Source of the DNA: Pseudomonas sp. DTU12.3
GTDB taxonomy: Bacteria; Pseudomonadota; Gammaproteobacteria; Pseudomonadales; Pseudomonadaceae
DNA length: 64,000 bases
Direction of reading: 5' to 3'
NCBI RefSeq assembly: GCF_004124275.1
Contig: NZ_CP027218.1
Coordinates: 918,001 to 982,000 of the forward strand
Position 1 is the first letter of the stretch. Every line of letters begins with the position of its first letter. Under the pieces are notes generated by a model. That model did no database searches, was not told the origin of the DNA, and saw only the letters and a program-made list of their open reading frames with translations. This document shows, piece after piece, positions 19,606 through 29,088 of the stretch. The position numbers and the translations under genes are program-made.

Positions 19606-19896
19606 TCACAGCGTTACAGCATGCAATCTCAAACCCAGAGCCTTCATGACTTTCATGATAGTTGCGAATTCAGGATTGCCAGTGCTACTCAGCGCCTTAT
19701 ATAAACTTTCGCGACCCAAGCCGGCATCACGCGCCACTTGTGTCATGCCTTGGGCTCGGGCGATGTCATTGAGCGCTGCACGGATCAGGACGCCGTCGCC
19801 TTCATCATCGTCAAAACAGGCGTCCAGATATGCCGCCATGTCCTCGGGAGTTTTGAGGTACTCGGCGGCGTCAAAACGAGCGAATTCTTCTGACAT
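19606..19896 (-). CDS. HigA-like antitoxin, orphan
   Basis: A 96-residue protein of the addiction-module antidote type. The N-terminal part, FDAAEYLKTPEDMAAYLDAC, is the usual lead-in, and the C-terminal helix-turn-helix reads MTQVARDAGLGRESLYKALS followed by GNPEFATIMKVMKALGL. In this family the toxin gene normally lies just upstream on the same strand. Here the 340 bases upstream (19897-20236) contain only a REP element and no RelE/HigB-like frame, so the toxin seems to be lost. It may still act as a DNA-binding repressor. It lies 97 bases before the copper operon on the same strand. Confidence 0.75.
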   Translation of the reverse strand: MSEEFARFDAAEYLKTPEDMAAYLDACFDDDEGDGVLIRAALNDIARAQGMTQVARDAGLGRESLYKALSSTGNPEFATIMKVMKALGLRLHAVTL

Positions 19897-20040
19897 TGGA
19901 TGTGTACGCCCTTGGAATCAAAGACGTTGAACGTAGAGGTGGACGCTGACTGCCGATATCAGTGATTCGTTAAGTTGTTGTGGGCAGTGTCCGGCGCGGT
20001 TGTAGGATTCAGGTCAGATATCCGGCCGAGCCCGTGACAT

Positions 20041-20130
20041 TGTGGGAGCGAGCCTGCTCGCGAAAGCGGTGGGTCAGGCAATGATGTGCAGGCTGTGTCG
20101 ACGTCTTCGCGAGCAGGCTCACTCCCACAG
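20041..20130. repeat. REP-type inverted repeat
   Basis: Arms tgtgggagcgagcctgctcg and its near complement gagcaggctcactcccacag. It occupies the otherwise featureless 340-base gap between cobK and the antitoxin gene. Confidence 0.85.
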
Positions 20131-20236
20131 TGGAAGGTGGCGAACACATAGCCTGTATACGTCGCGAACCTTGTGGGAACGGCAGTGCGATGATTCGACT
20201 TGCCCGCGAAGGCGTCCGTGAGAACTGCGCTTGTTT

Positions 20237-20965
20237 TTAGATCAGATTAAGAGGCGCGAGGGCCATGAGGATTTCGTCGACCGAGGCAAACTCCCGATCA
20301 ACCCCCGGCAACCCCGGTCGCTTCAACACAAGCACCGGCACCCCACGCTCGCGGGCCACTTGCAGCTTCGGCTCGGTCGCGGTGCTGCCGCTGTTTTTGC
20401 TGATCAACACATCGATCTGCCGCCGCTCGAACAGTGCGCGCTCATCCTCCAGCACAAACGGCCCGCGTGCGCCGATGACTTCGCAGCGTTCGTTGCCGGG
20501 ATAAACATCGAGGGCGCGCAGGGTCCAGAACTGGTCTTCAGGGATTTCGTCGAGGTGTTGCAGCGGTTCGCGGCCAAGGGTGAAAAGCGGCCGGCGGAAA
20601 GGTTTGAGGGCAGTGATCAGTTCGGCCCAGTCGCTGACTTCGCGCCAGTCATCACCGAGCTGTGGCTGCCACGCCGGACGACGCAAGGCCCAGCAAGGGA
20701 TGCCGCTCAGTCGCGCCGCGTTGGCGGCGTTCTGGCTGATCTGTGCGGCATAGGGATGCGTGGCATCAAGCAGCAGATCAATGCGTTCGTCGCGAATAAA
20801 CTGCGCCAGACCGCCGGCGCCACCGTAACCACCGACACGCACCTGACAGGTCAGGTCGGTCGGCACTCGGCCCACACCGGCGAGGCTGTAGACATGTTGC
20901 GGCCCAAGCGTACGGGCGATCGCCAGTGCTTCCGTGACGCCGCCCAGCAGTAAAATGCGCTTCAT
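20237..20965 (-). CDS. cobK: Precorrin-6A reductase CobK
   Basis: NADPH-dependent reductase that converts precorrin-6A to precorrin-6B in corrin-ring synthesis, 242 residues. It opens with the nucleotide-binding [17 protein letters not shown] and contains [26 protein letters not shown] and the C-terminal [19 protein letters not shown], all typical of CobK/CbiJ. Its start overlaps the cbiD stop by four bases. It is the last gene of the cobL-cbiD-cobK unit. Confidence 0.95.
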   Translation of the reverse strand: MKRILLLGGVTEALAIARTLGPQHVYSLAGVGRVPTDLTCQVRVGGYGGAGGLAQFIRDERIDLLLDATHPYAAQISQNAANAARLSGIPCWALRRPAWQPQLGDDWREVSDWAELITALKPFRRPLFTLGREPLQHLDEIPEDQFWTLRALDVYPGNERCEVIGARGPFVLEDERALFERRQIDVLISKNSGSTATEPKLQVARERGVPVLVLKRPGLPGVDREFASVDEILMALAPLNLI

Positions 20966-22059
20966 GCAAAACCTCCGGCCTGCCCGACAATCCCGCCCTG
21001 ACGATCAATCGCAAACACCTCGACCTGCACCTGCGCGGGCACCACGCTGCGGGCGAAATTCAGGGCATGGCGACAGACTTCATCGCCGAGCGCGATTCCC
21101 GCCGCACTGGCCATCGCCAATGCCTGCTGACTGGTATTGGCCTGACGAATGCCTTGCTGCAACGCCTCATCCGCGCCAATCGCCGCCGCCCATTCGGCCA
21201 ACTGCGGCAAGTCGATACTCGAGTGCCGTGAATGCAGATCCATGTGCCCGGCCGCCAGTTTGCTGATCTTGCCGAAGCCACCGCACAGACTGAGTTTATC
21301 CACAGGCACTTTGCGCAGATGCTTGAGCACTGCGCCGACGAAGTCGCCCATCTCGATCAGGGCGATTTCCGGCAGGTCGTAGACCCGGCGCATGGTGTCT
21401 TCGCTGGCGTTGCCGGTGCAGGCGGCGATGTGCAGGTAACCGTTGGTTTTTGCCACATCGATGCCCTGATGGATCGAGGCAATGTACGCCGCGCAGGAGA
21501 ACGGCCGGACGATGCCGCTGGTGCCGAGGATCGACAGGCCACCAAGAATGCCCAGTCGCGGGTTCATGGTTTTCAGTGCCAGCGCTTCGCCGCCCTCGAC
21601 GTTGATCGTGACGTCGAAGCCGCCGCCATAGCCGGTTTCCTCGGCGAGCAGGTTCAGGTGATCGCAGATCATCTTGCGCGGCACCGGGTTGATCGCCGGT
21701 TCACCCACACCCAGTACCAGCCCGGGCCGGGTCACGGTGCCAACACCGGCACCGGCATTGAACCGGATTCCCGGTTCGCTCACCAGCCGCACCCGCGAGT
21801 ACAGCAGGGCGCCGTGGGTCACATCGGGGTCGTCGCCGGCATCCTTGATGGTTCCGGCTTCGGCACCGTCGTCGGTCAGGCGGCAGAACTCCAGACGCAT
21901 CTGCACCTGCTTGCCTTTGGGCAGGACGATCTGCACGGCATCGGCCGACAGTCCGCCGAGCAACAGGCGCGCTGCCGCAAGGCTGGTGGCGGTGGCGCAA
22001 CTGCCGGTGGTCAGGCCGCTACGCAGGGGCGCGGGTTGTTCGGCGGTTTCGTCACGCAT
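20962..22059 (-). CDS. cbiD: Precorrin-5B C1-methyltransferase CbiD
   Basis: S-adenosylmethionine-dependent enzyme that methylates C1 of the corrin precursor, 365 residues, normal length. Recognisable segments are [20 protein letters not shown], the [22 protein letters not shown] block, [18 protein letters not shown] and [20 protein letters not shown]. CbiD does the job done by CobF in the classical aerobic pathway. It overlaps cobL by eight bases upstream and cobK by four bases downstream, so the three genes are translationally coupled. Confidence 0.95.
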   Translation of the reverse strand: MRDETAEQPAPLRSGLTTGSCATATSLAAARLLLGGLSADAVQIVLPKGKQVQMRLEFCRLTDDGAEAGTIKDAGDDPDVTHGALLYSRVRLVSEPGIRFNAGAGVGTVTRPGLVLGVGEPAINPVPRKMICDHLNLLAEETGYGGGFDVTINVEGGEALALKTMNPRLGILGGLSILGTSGIVRPFSCAAYIASIHQGIDVAKTNGYLHIAACTGNASEDTMRRVYDLPEIALIEMGDFVGAVLKHLRKVPVDKLSLCGGFGKISKLAAGHMDLHSRHSSIDLPQLAEWAAAIGADEALQQGIRQANTSQQALAMASAAGIALGDEVCRHALNFARSVVPAQVQVEVFAIDRQGGIVGQAGGFA

Positions 22060-23263
22060 CGAGAGGTTTGACCAGATCGAGCAAGGTGATCGGCAGCGCC
22101 TGGCGCCAGGTGTCGAAATCGCCCAGCGGCTGGGCCTGAGCGATATGAATACGGGTCAGTTCGCCGCCATGGCGTTCGCGCCAATGCATCAGGGCGAGTT
22201 CGCTTTGCAGGGTCACGGCGTTGGCAATCAGGCGGCCCCCGGGCTTGAGCTGCTCCCAGCAGGTTTCAAATACACCTTCACGGGTCACGCCGCCGCCGAT
22301 GAAGATCGCGTCCGGGCGCTCCAGCCCGGCGAGGGCCTGTGGCGCACGACCGCGAACCAGTTGCAGGCCGGGTACGCCCAGCGCGTCGCGGTTGTATTCG
22401 ATCAACTGCTGGCGGCCGTCATCAGCTTCGATTGCCAGCGCTCGGCAACTGGGATGCGCACGCATCCATTCGATGCCGATCGAGCCGCAACCGCCGCCCA
22501 CATCCCACAGCAATTCACCGGGTGTCGGCGCGAGGCGGGCGAGGGTGATCGCGCGCACATCGCGTTTGGTCAACTGGCCGTCGTGCTTGAATGCCGAGTC
22601 GGGCAATCCGGCAAGTCGCGACAGGCGCGGCGCCTGCACATCGGCCAGGCATTCGATGGCGATCACATTCAGATCGGCAATTGGCGGGTCGTTCCAGTGA
22701 TTTGCGGTGCTGTCGATACGCCGTTCGGCTGCGCCGCCCAAGTGCTCCAGAACGCTGATGCGACTGCCGCCAAAACCGCGCTCGCGCAACAACGCCGCGA
22801 CCGCCGCCGGACTCTGCCCGTCATTGCTTAGCAGCAACAGGCGCGCACCGCTGAACAGTTGCGCATTGAGCGCCGACAGCGGTCGGGCTACCAGCGACAG
22901 AGTCACGACTTCTTGCAACGGCCAGCCGAGGCGGGCTGCCGCCAGCGAGCAGGAAGATGGCGTTGGCAGAATCAGCATCTGCGCGCTCGGCACTTGCCGC
23001 GCAAGGTTCGCACCGACGCCGTAAAACATCGGATCGCCGCTGGCGAGCACACAGACAGCTTCGCCGCGCCTCTCCAGTACCGGGGCAAGGGAAAACGGGC
23101 TCGGCCACAATTCGCGTTCACCGCGAATGCACACCGGCAGCAGGTCCAGTTGACGTTGGCCGCCGATGATCCGCGAAGCATTCATCAGGGCGCGCCGGGC
23201 ATTTTTGCCCAGGCCCTTGAAGCCGTCTTCACCGATTCCCACAACCGTCAGCCAGGGTGTCAT
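22052..23263 (-). CDS. cobL: Precorrin-6Y C5,15-methyltransferase (decarboxylating) CobL
   Basis: Bifunctional enzyme that methylates C5 and C15 and decarboxylates the C12 acetate side chain, 403 residues. It is a fusion: an N-terminal CbiE-like tetrapyrrole methylase domain ([31 protein letters not shown]) and a C-terminal CbiT-like Rossmann methyltransferase ([34 protein letters not shown]). The start at 23263 was taken because the family begins with this [11 protein letters not shown]; the frame is open to 23383 but lacks homology there. First gene of the minus-strand cob unit. Confidence 0.94.
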   Translation of the reverse strand: MTPWLTVVGIGEDGFKGLGKNARRALMNASRIIGGQRQLDLLPVCIRGERELWPSPFSLAPVLERRGEAVCVLASGDPMFYGVGANLARQVPSAQMLILPTPSSCSLAAARLGWPLQEVVTLSLVARPLSALNAQLFSGARLLLLSNDGQSPAAVAALLRERGFGGSRISVLEHLGGAAERRIDSTANHWNDPPIADLNVIAIECLADVQAPRLSRLAGLPDSAFKHDGQLTKRDVRAITLARLAPTPGELLWDVGGGCGSIGIEWMRAHPSCRALAIEADDGRQQLIEYNRDALGVPGLQLVRGRAPQALAGLERPDAIFIGGGVTREGVFETCWEQLKPGGRLIANAVTLQSELALMHWRERHGGELTRIHIAQAQPLGDFDTWRQALPITLLDLVKPLDA

Positions 23264-23534
23264 GCCGTTCCTCAATCTCGTGCGCCCGTTCAAGCGGCGC
23301 ATGATAGCGCGGCTTCTGTTGTCTGGTGCTGCTGCCTTGTCGCAGACGCTGGCAACGGTTGACATGCCATGTGGTAGAAACATGATTGGCAGAGCAAGCG
23401 TTTTTGTTATTTTGATATTTGATCAAGTTGCCCGTTACAACCAAAGCAAACTTGGTCAACCGATAGATGATTATTAAATGGATTAATACTTTGCACGCCA
23501 TACGGGCGTCGCTCACTAGGATGAAAAAATAAAC

Positions 23535-24173
23535 ATGGATGATATAAAACATAATGCGACACTGGTCGGCGATATATTGCTGACTGGAAGCCAGGGGCAG
23601 AGTCACGAGGATTATCAGTTCGCGTTGAATTGTGCTTATTTGGCAAAACGTCAGGCGGATACCACTTACAACAGTGTGATCCAGCCAGGACGCTGGACCG
23701 ATTATTTTACTGATGTGCTTTGGTCGCATGGCTGGAACCGCGACCATCAGCCGATCGAGCATGTTCAGACGCAGTTCAATGGCAGCGTGCGACAGGTCTG
23801 GTTTCAAATTGCATCGCCGCTGCTCAGTCGAGAGCAGGTGACTGGGGTTGACCAAGGGTTGGCGAAAATGGAACGTGACGTGGAGTTGCTGAAAAAGATC
23901 AAGGGCACCAGTGGCAAGCCTTTCGATTTCAAGGTCATACCGCTCAGCTATAACGCCAACGGCGATCTGGAACTGGTGATCAGCAATATCCGCTTCATCA
24001 AGTCGAGTCTCAACACCAGTTACTTTTTCTGGGACGTGTCGCAATCCATGACTCAGCTGGATGTTGTGGCGCGAAAGGTGGTGATCAGCCGCCGGGTCAT
24101 GGACGCTCGCCGCCTGAGCGTGCGCAAGGCGCTGGATGGGCTCAAATTCAATTTCGACGCTATCCCGATCTGA
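23535..24173 (+). CDS. Small uncharacterised protein, paralogue of 44275 and 45159
   Basis: A 212-residue soluble protein without a signal peptide or membrane helix. I do not recognise a named domain. Two blocks align by eye with two genes 20 kb away: residues about 24-70 (HEDYQFALNCAYLAKRQAD, then GRWTDYFTDVLWSHGWNRD) match QADVRNTYLFSTLVAN...KEWYNTFLTVMQDCGW at 44275-45078 and QDVQHSLLFAQLVATK...NNWYATWQQVLKDNW at 45159-45878. The later LELVISNIRFIKSSLNTSYF matches EVILTMGAVRFINRVNQTKV in the first of these. It sits alone in an AT-rich gap between divergent cobL and cobG, which suggests insertion. The ATG has only a weakly placed agga upstream. Confidence 0.75.
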   Translation: MDDIKHNATLVGDILLTGSQGQSHEDYQFALNCAYLAKRQADTTYNSVIQPGRWTDYFTDVLWSHGWNRDHQPIEHVQTQFNGSVRQVWFQIASPLLSREQVTGVDQGLAKMERDVELLKKIKGTSGKPFDFKVIPLSYNANGDLELVISNIRFIKSSLNTSYFFWDVSQSMTQLDVVARKVVISRRVMDARRLSVRKALDGLKFNFDAIPI

Positions 24174-24332
24174 CTTGCACGGGGTAAAGCGCTTTTTATC
24201 CTGCGCCGTGCACCCCGGCGCAGTTTCCGACCGGCAGGCATTTTCATGCACTTGGGCAAAGCAGGCATAATGGCGACCTTTCGCCCACCACAGCGCTGCC
24301 AGCCAGACGGCCATCCCTTGAACGAACGCCTG

Positions 24333-25631
24333 ATGTCCACCGCTCTACGCCCCTCGGCTTGTCCGGGGTTGCTGCGTATTGTCCAGGCGCTGGACGGCGG
24401 TATCTGCCGGATCAAGCTCAATGGTGGGTCGATCACTGCCGATCAGGCTGACGCGGTAGCCGATGCCGCCGAGCGTTTCGCCGGGGGTTTGATCGAGGCG
24501 ACCAACCGCGCCAATCTGCAGATCCGCGGTATCGGCGAGCAGTCTGAGGCATTGATCGACAGCTTGCTGGCCGCCGGCCTCGGGCCGCAAACCGCGCAGG
24601 GCGACGATGTACGCAATCTGATGCTCAGCCCCAGTGCCGGGATCGATCGGCAGCAGCAATTCGATACCTGGTCACTGGCCGAACAGATTCTTGCGACCCT
24701 GCAATCTCACCCGCGGTTTCACCAGTTGAGCGCCAAGTTCGCCGTGCAACTCGATGGCGGTGAGGCATTGGCGATGCTCGAGCATCCGCATGACTTGTGG
24801 CTGTCGGCGTTCGAACGTGACGGTGAAGTATTGTTGGCGTTTGGTCTGGCCGGATGCCCGACCGACCGTGCAACTGGCGCCGTGCCCTTGGAAAACGGCC
24901 ATGCTCTGGTCGTCGCGGTGCTGGAATTGTTCCTTGAACTGGCACGGCCGGAGCAGGCGCGCATGCGCCACTTGCTCGATGAAATGTCGACGCCAACGTT
25001 CCTCGAACATTTGCACAAACGCCTGCCGATAACCGCTTTGTGCGATTGGCAACGAACGCCCGCAATCGATGCTCTGCACATCGGTGTTCACCCGCAAGGC
25101 ACGGTGGATCGGGTGTACGTCGGCGCGGTGCCAGCGCTCGGCCGTCTTGATCCGGCGATGCTTCACGGGGTGGCCCGACTGGCCCGTGAGTTCGGCGATG
25201 GCAGCCTGCGCTTCACACCTTGGCAAAGTGTGTTGCTACCGAACGTGAAGCACACCGACGCCGCGCAAGTGCTGCAGAAACTGGGACAATTGCAGTTGCG
25301 CACCGATCCGGACGAGGCGCTATCGCGGCTGATCGCCTGCACCGGATCCAGCGGCTGCGGCAAAGGCCTTGCCGATACCAAACACGACGCCCGGCTGTTG
25401 GCGACACTGTTGCCACAAGCGCAGGGCGTGCACCTGTCCGCATGCCCGCGCTCTTGCGCCGCTGCCCATCGCACACCGGTGACGTTGCTGGCGGTCAGCC
25501 CGGGCCACTACGACCTCTATTTTCGCGATGCAGCACTGCCGGGTTTCGGCGCGCTGCACGCACGCAACCTTACTATTGAAGCGGCCGCGACCCTGCTCGA
25601 CGCCCGCTCACGGAGCCCCCTTGATGCTTGA
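24333..25631 (+). CDS. cobG: Precorrin-3B synthase CobG
   Basis: Iron-sulfur monooxygenase of the oxygen-dependent cobalamin pathway that makes precorrin-3B from precorrin-3A, 432 residues. It resembles nitrite/sulfite reductases: RPSACPGLLRIVQALDGGI at the N-terminus, and the [4Fe-4S]/sirohaem cysteines in ACTGSSGCGKGLADTK and LSACPRSCAAAH. The ATG at 24333 was chosen because the family begins at this point; an in-frame ATG at 24246 and a TTG at 24318 are possible. It is the first gene of the plus-strand unit, with cobH starting inside its last codons. Confidence 0.92.
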   Translation: MSTALRPSACPGLLRIVQALDGGICRIKLNGGSITADQADAVADAAERFAGGLIEATNRANLQIRGIGEQSEALIDSLLAAGLGPQTAQGDDVRNLMLSPSAGIDRQQQFDTWSLAEQILATLQSHPRFHQLSAKFAVQLDGGEALAMLEHPHDLWLSAFERDGEVLLAFGLAGCPTDRATGAVPLENGHALVVAVLELFLELARPEQARMRHLLDEMSTPTFLEHLHKRLPITALCDWQRTPAIDALHIGVHPQGTVDRVYVGAVPALGRLDPAMLHGVARLAREFGDGSLRFTPWQSVLLPNVKHTDAAQVLQKLGQLQLRTDPDEALSRLIACTGSSGCGKGLADTKHDARLLATLLPQAQGVHLSACPRSCAAAHRTPVTLLAVSPGHYDLYFRDAALPGFGALHARNLTIEAAATLLDARSRSPLDA

Positions 25632-26250
25632 TTACATTCGCGACGGTCAGGAGATCTATCGCAACTCCTTCGCGATCATTCGCAGCGAGGCCAATCTGGC
25701 GCGCATTCCGGCCGATCTGGAAAAACTCGCAGTGCGGGTGATCCACGCCTGCGGCATGGTCGAGGCGGTCGACGGCCTGCAATTTTCCGCAGGTGCCGGC
25801 AAAGCCGGGCGCGATGCACTGGCCGCCGGTGCGCCGATCCTCTGTGATGCGCGGATGGTCTCTGAGGGCGTGACCCGTGCGCGCCTGCCGGCGAACAACG
25901 AGGTGATCTGCACCCTGCGCGACGACAGCGTGCCGGAACTGGCACGAGAGTTGGGCAACACCCGTTCTGCGGCGGCGCTGGAGCTATGGCGTCCGCACCT
26001 GGAAGGCAGCGTCGTGGTGATCGGCAACGCGCCGACCGCACTGTTTTATCTGCTCGAAATGCTCGACGCCGGCGCACCGAAGCCTGCGCTGATCCTCGGT
26101 TTCCCAGTGGGCTTTGTCGGCGCCGCCGAGTCGAAAGCGGCGCTGGCGGCAGATAGCCGTGGCGTACCTTTTGTGATCATGCAAGGTCGCCTTGGCGGCA
26201 GCGCCATGGCCGCCGCCGCAGTGAATGCCCTCGCCACGGAGATCGAATGA
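25624..26250 (+). CDS. cobH: Precorrin-8X methylmutase CobH
   Basis: Moves the C11 methyl group to C12, converting precorrin-8X to hydrogenobyrinate, 208 residues. Family signatures are [30 protein letters not shown] with the catalytic histidine, [17 protein letters not shown], and the [15 protein letters not shown] and [13 protein letters not shown] loops. It overlaps the end of cobG by eight bases and cobI by four. Confidence 0.96.
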   Translation: MLDYIRDGQEIYRNSFAIIRSEANLARIPADLEKLAVRVIHACGMVEAVDGLQFSAGAGKAGRDALAAGAPILCDARMVSEGVTRARLPANNEVICTLRDDSVPELARELGNTRSAAALELWRPHLEGSVVVIGNAPTALFYLLEMLDAGAPKPALILGFPVGFVGAAESKAALAADSRGVPFVIMQGRLGGSAMAAAAVNALATEIE

Positions 26251-26981
26251 TGCAGGCAAGAGGACGTTTGATCGGCCTTGGCGTCGGCCCCGGTGATCCC
26301 GAGCTGATTACCGTAAAGGCCCTGCGCCTGCTGCGTGAATCGCCGGTGGTCGCGTACTTCGTCGCCAAAGGCAAAAAGGGTAATGCCTTCGGCATCATCG
26401 AGGCGCACTTGCAGGACGCGCAAAATCTGCTGCCGCTGGTGTACCCGGTGACCACTGAAGTGCTGCCGGCACCGTTGTCCTACGAGCAGGTGATCAGTGA
26501 TTTCTACGACGCCGCCGCCGAAGAGGTCGCGGCACATCTGGACGCCGGGCGCGATGTCGCAGTGATCTGTGAAGGCGATCCGTTCTTCTACGGTTCCTAC
26601 ATGTATTTGCACGACCGCCTCGCCACGCGTTACGAAGCGCAAGTGGTGCCGGGTGTGTGTTCGATGCTCGGTGGCGCGTCGGTGCTCGGTGCGCCGCTGG
26701 TGTATCGCAATCAGAGCCTGTCGGTGCTCTCCGGCGTGTTGCCGCATGACGATCTGAAGCGACGTCTGGCCGATGCCGACGCGGCGGTGATCATGAAACT
26801 GGGGCGCAACTTTCCCAAGGTCCGTGCAGTGCTGGAAGAACTTGGCCTCGCTGAGCGCGCGCTGTATGTCGAGCGCGCGACGATGGCCAATCAGAAGATT
26901 GTGCCGCTGGATCAGGTCGAGCCGATGTCTTCGCCGTACTTCTCGCTGATTATCGTCCCGGGCGAACGGTGGCAAGGCTGA
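26247..26981 (+). CDS. cobI: Precorrin-2 C20-methyltransferase CobI
   Basis: SAM-dependent methyltransferase acting on precorrin-2, 244 residues. Typical tetrapyrrole methylase motifs are present: [40 protein letters not shown] and [20 protein letters not shown]. The start is coupled to cobH by an ATGA overlap, and the stop overlaps the cobJ start (TGATG). Confidence 0.96.
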   Translation: MMQARGRLIGLGVGPGDPELITVKALRLLRESPVVAYFVAKGKKGNAFGIIEAHLQDAQNLLPLVYPVTTEVLPAPLSYEQVISDFYDAAAEEVAAHLDAGRDVAVICEGDPFFYGSYMYLHDRLATRYEAQVVPGVCSMLGGASVLGAPLVYRNQSLSVLSGVLPHDDLKRRLADADAAVIMKLGRNFPKVRAVLEELGLAERALYVERATMANQKIVPLDQVEPMSSPYFSLIIVPGERWQG

Positions 26982-28681
26982 TGACTCAATCGACACCGGC
27001 CATTGTCATCCTCGGACAGGGCGCGCTGGCCACTGCGCGCAATATTCAACTGCTGTATCCGGCAGCACAGATCCATGGTCTCGCTGGCCGTGTTGAGGGC
27101 GCCGATTGCACGTATCAGGAATTCGGCGCGACCCTGCGTGAGTTGTATCGGCAGGAAACGCCAATCATCGCCCTGTGCGCTGCCGGCATTATCATTCGAA
27201 CCCTGGCGCCGCTGCTGCTGGAGAAAGGCGCCGAACCTGCGGTACTTGCCGTTGCTGAAGACGGCAGCGCCGTGGTGCCGCTGCTCGGCGGCCTCGGCGG
27301 GGTGAACGTCTTGGCCCGCCAGATCGCTGCCGGGCTGCAAGTGGCGGCGGCGATTACCACCAGTGGTGAGCTGCGCTTCGGCACCTGCCTGCTCAATCCT
27401 CCCGAAGGTTATGCGCTGGGAGATCTGGAACTGGGCAAGCGTTTTGTCTCGGATCTGCTGGCCGGGCATAGCGTGCGCATTGAAGGCGCGGCGCCGTGGC
27501 TGGATCAGGCGCAGTTGGCGGAAGATCCGCAGGCGCAGCGCTCGATCCATGTCGGCAGTGCCGAGCGTGCAGCAAGTGCCAATGAGTTGCTGATCTACCC
27601 GCAGAGTGTGGCGGTAGCAGTAGTTGCCGACGTGGCGGATCTGCCGAACGCCGTTCGTGCCGCTTTGCAACAGGCCAAAGTCGCCGTGCAATCGCTGGCG
27701 TGCCTGGTGGCGGCCGACAGCGAAATGGCTTCGGCGCATTTGCGTGAAGCGGCGCTTGAACTCGGTGTGCCGCTGCGCTTTGTCGCGGCGCCAGCTGACG
27801 TTGTCGCGCTGGCGCAGACTGCGCTGCCTCAGGCCCGGGTCGTCAACGCCAACCACCTGGCGATGGTGATTGGCGAACAGCCCTTGGATGTTTCGAGCAT
27901 CGGCCACCCGCGCGGTCGTCTGGCCGTCATCGGCCTCGGCCCGGGCGCTGCCGAATTGATGGTGCCAGCGGTAAAAGCCGAACTGGCGCGAGCCACCGAT
28001 GTACTCGGCTACGAAACCTATGTGCGTATGGCTGGACCATTCCGCGACGATCAGGTGCAACACTGCACCGACAACCGCGAAGAGATGCAGCGCGCACGAC
28101 ATGCCTTCCGGCTGGCGGCCGAGGGCCGTTCAGTGATCGTGGTGTCTTCGGGTGATCCCGGCGTGTTCGCCATGGCCGCGGCAGTGCTTGAGGCTCTGCA
28201 CGAGTCGGACGACCCGGCGTGGCACAGCGTCGAGCTGGAAATCCTCCCGGGTGTCTCGGCCTCGCTCGCGACAGCGGCGCAGGCGGGTGCACCGCTGGGG
28301 CATGACTTCTGTGTGATGTCGCTGTCGGACAACCTCAAACCGTGGTCGATCATCGAAAAGCGCCTGGACCTCGCCGCCGAGGCCGATCTGGCGCTGGCCT
28401 TCTACAATCCGATTTCGCGAGCGCGTCCATGGCAACTGGGGCGTGCGCTGGAAATTGTCGCGCAACATCGCGTCGCTGCAACACCGGTGGTGCTGGGGCG
28501 CGACATCGGTCGGCCGGGGCAAACCCTGCGGGTGACGACGCTGGGGCAATTGACTCCGGATCAGGTCGACATGCGCACCATGGTGCTGATCGGCTCCTCG
28601 ACCACTTGTACCTTCCCCAAGGCTGAAGGTGGCGAGTGGGTGTATACACCGCGCTGGTACGGCGAAAAACCGCTGTCCTGA
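26981..28681 (+). CDS. cobJ: CbiG-CobJ fusion, precorrin-3B C17-methyltransferase
   Basis: A 566-residue fusion. The first 300 or so residues are CbiG-like (IVILGQGALATARNIQLLYP, FGATLRELYRQETPIIALCAAGIIIR, LLGGLGGVNVLARQIA). The rest is a CobJ methylase: GRLAVIGLGPGAAELMVPAV, VVSSGDPGVFAMAAAVLEAL, ILPGVSASLATAAQAGAP, LAFYNPISRARPWQL. CobJ methylates C17 and contracts the ring. CbiG, which opens the lactone in the anaerobic pathway, has no settled role when fused in an oxygen-dependent organism. ATG 26981 overlaps the cobI stop. A hairpin follows the gene. Confidence 0.94.
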   Translation: MTQSTPAIVILGQGALATARNIQLLYPAAQIHGLAGRVEGADCTYQEFGATLRELYRQETPIIALCAAGIIIRTLAPLLLEKGAEPAVLAVAEDGSAVVPLLGGLGGVNVLARQIAAGLQVAAAITTSGELRFGTCLLNPPEGYALGDLELGKRFVSDLLAGHSVRIEGAAPWLDQAQLAEDPQAQRSIHVGSAERAASANELLIYPQSVAVAVVADVADLPNAVRAALQQAKVAVQSLACLVAADSEMASAHLREAALELGVPLRFVAAPADVVALAQTALPQARVVNANHLAMVIGEQPLDVSSIGHPRGRLAVIGLGPGAAELMVPAVKAELARATDVLGYETYVRMAGPFRDDQVQHCTDNREEMQRARHAFRLAAEGRSVIVVSSGDPGVFAMAAAVLEALHESDDPAWHSVELEILPGVSASLATAAQAGAPLGHDFCVMSLSDNLKPWSIIEKRLDLAAEADLALAFYNPISRARPWQLGRALEIVAQHRVAATPVVLGRDIGRPGQTLRVTTLGQLTPDQVDMRTMVLIGSSTTCTFPKAEGGEWVYTPRWYGEKPLS

Positions 28682-28687
28682 GCAGTT

Positions 28688-28711
28688 GGCGAGGGAGTCG
28701 GCTCCCTCGCC
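28688..28711 (+). terminator. Terminator-like hairpin after cobJ
   Basis: Perfect 10-base arms ggcgagggag and ctccctcgcc with a four-base loop lie 7 bases after the cobJ stop. No U-run follows, so strength is uncertain. Confidence 0.6.
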
Positions 28712-29088
28712 ACGCCCGCGTCCCGTGAGTATTGCTGCCTGTTCGCCCGTGTCGTATTCATCGACAGTCCCTGTACGATTTGCTCCGCCTGGTTGTAGGA
28801 GCTTTCCTGTTACTTATATTTTGTCCGACTTATCTTGTATCCAGATAGATAGACGTAAAGAGTCAGATTAGTTGGTTTTGTGTCTTGGTTGATTGTGTTG
28901 GGTTATATCTGGTTTTTAGGTAATGCCTGGTTACTTTTGCAAATGTAATTAGTTGTTTTAAAGTTGCCTGTCTTGACATGTATTGAAAGTCTTGGAGTTT
29001 GAGTGTTTATTCTCCATTCGTTAGTTTTGCCGATATGCAAGTGCCAGCGGGCACTCATCAAATCGATCAAGGTTAAAGAGGAACTTTC
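28712..29088. other. AT-rich intergenic leader of the toxin locus
   Basis: This stretch of 377 bases is markedly richer in A and T than the flanking genes, for example around 28808-28960. No credible gene lies in it. It presumably contains the promoter of the first giant toxin gene, but I could not single out a convincing -35/-10 pair. The end carries the ribosome-binding site gaggaa, 6 bases before the ATG at 29089. Confidence 0.5.

Noticed and set aside
19897..20236. Remnant of a HigB/RelE toxin upstream of the HigA-like gene
   Set aside because: All frames on the minus strand were read by eye; they contain stops and REP-derived sequence, and no toxin C-terminus was recognisable.
24174..24332. 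Possible cobalamin riboswitch before cobG
   Set aside because: I looked for the B12 box and the surrounding stems on both strands of the cobL-cobG gap and found neither; only a weak stem tgcacgg/ccgtgca is present.
28800..29088. Integration site, tRNA fragment or insertion sequence at the left edge of the toxin region
   Set aside because: No tRNA-like cloverleaf, terminal inverted repeats or direct repeats were seen; only AT-richness marks the edge.
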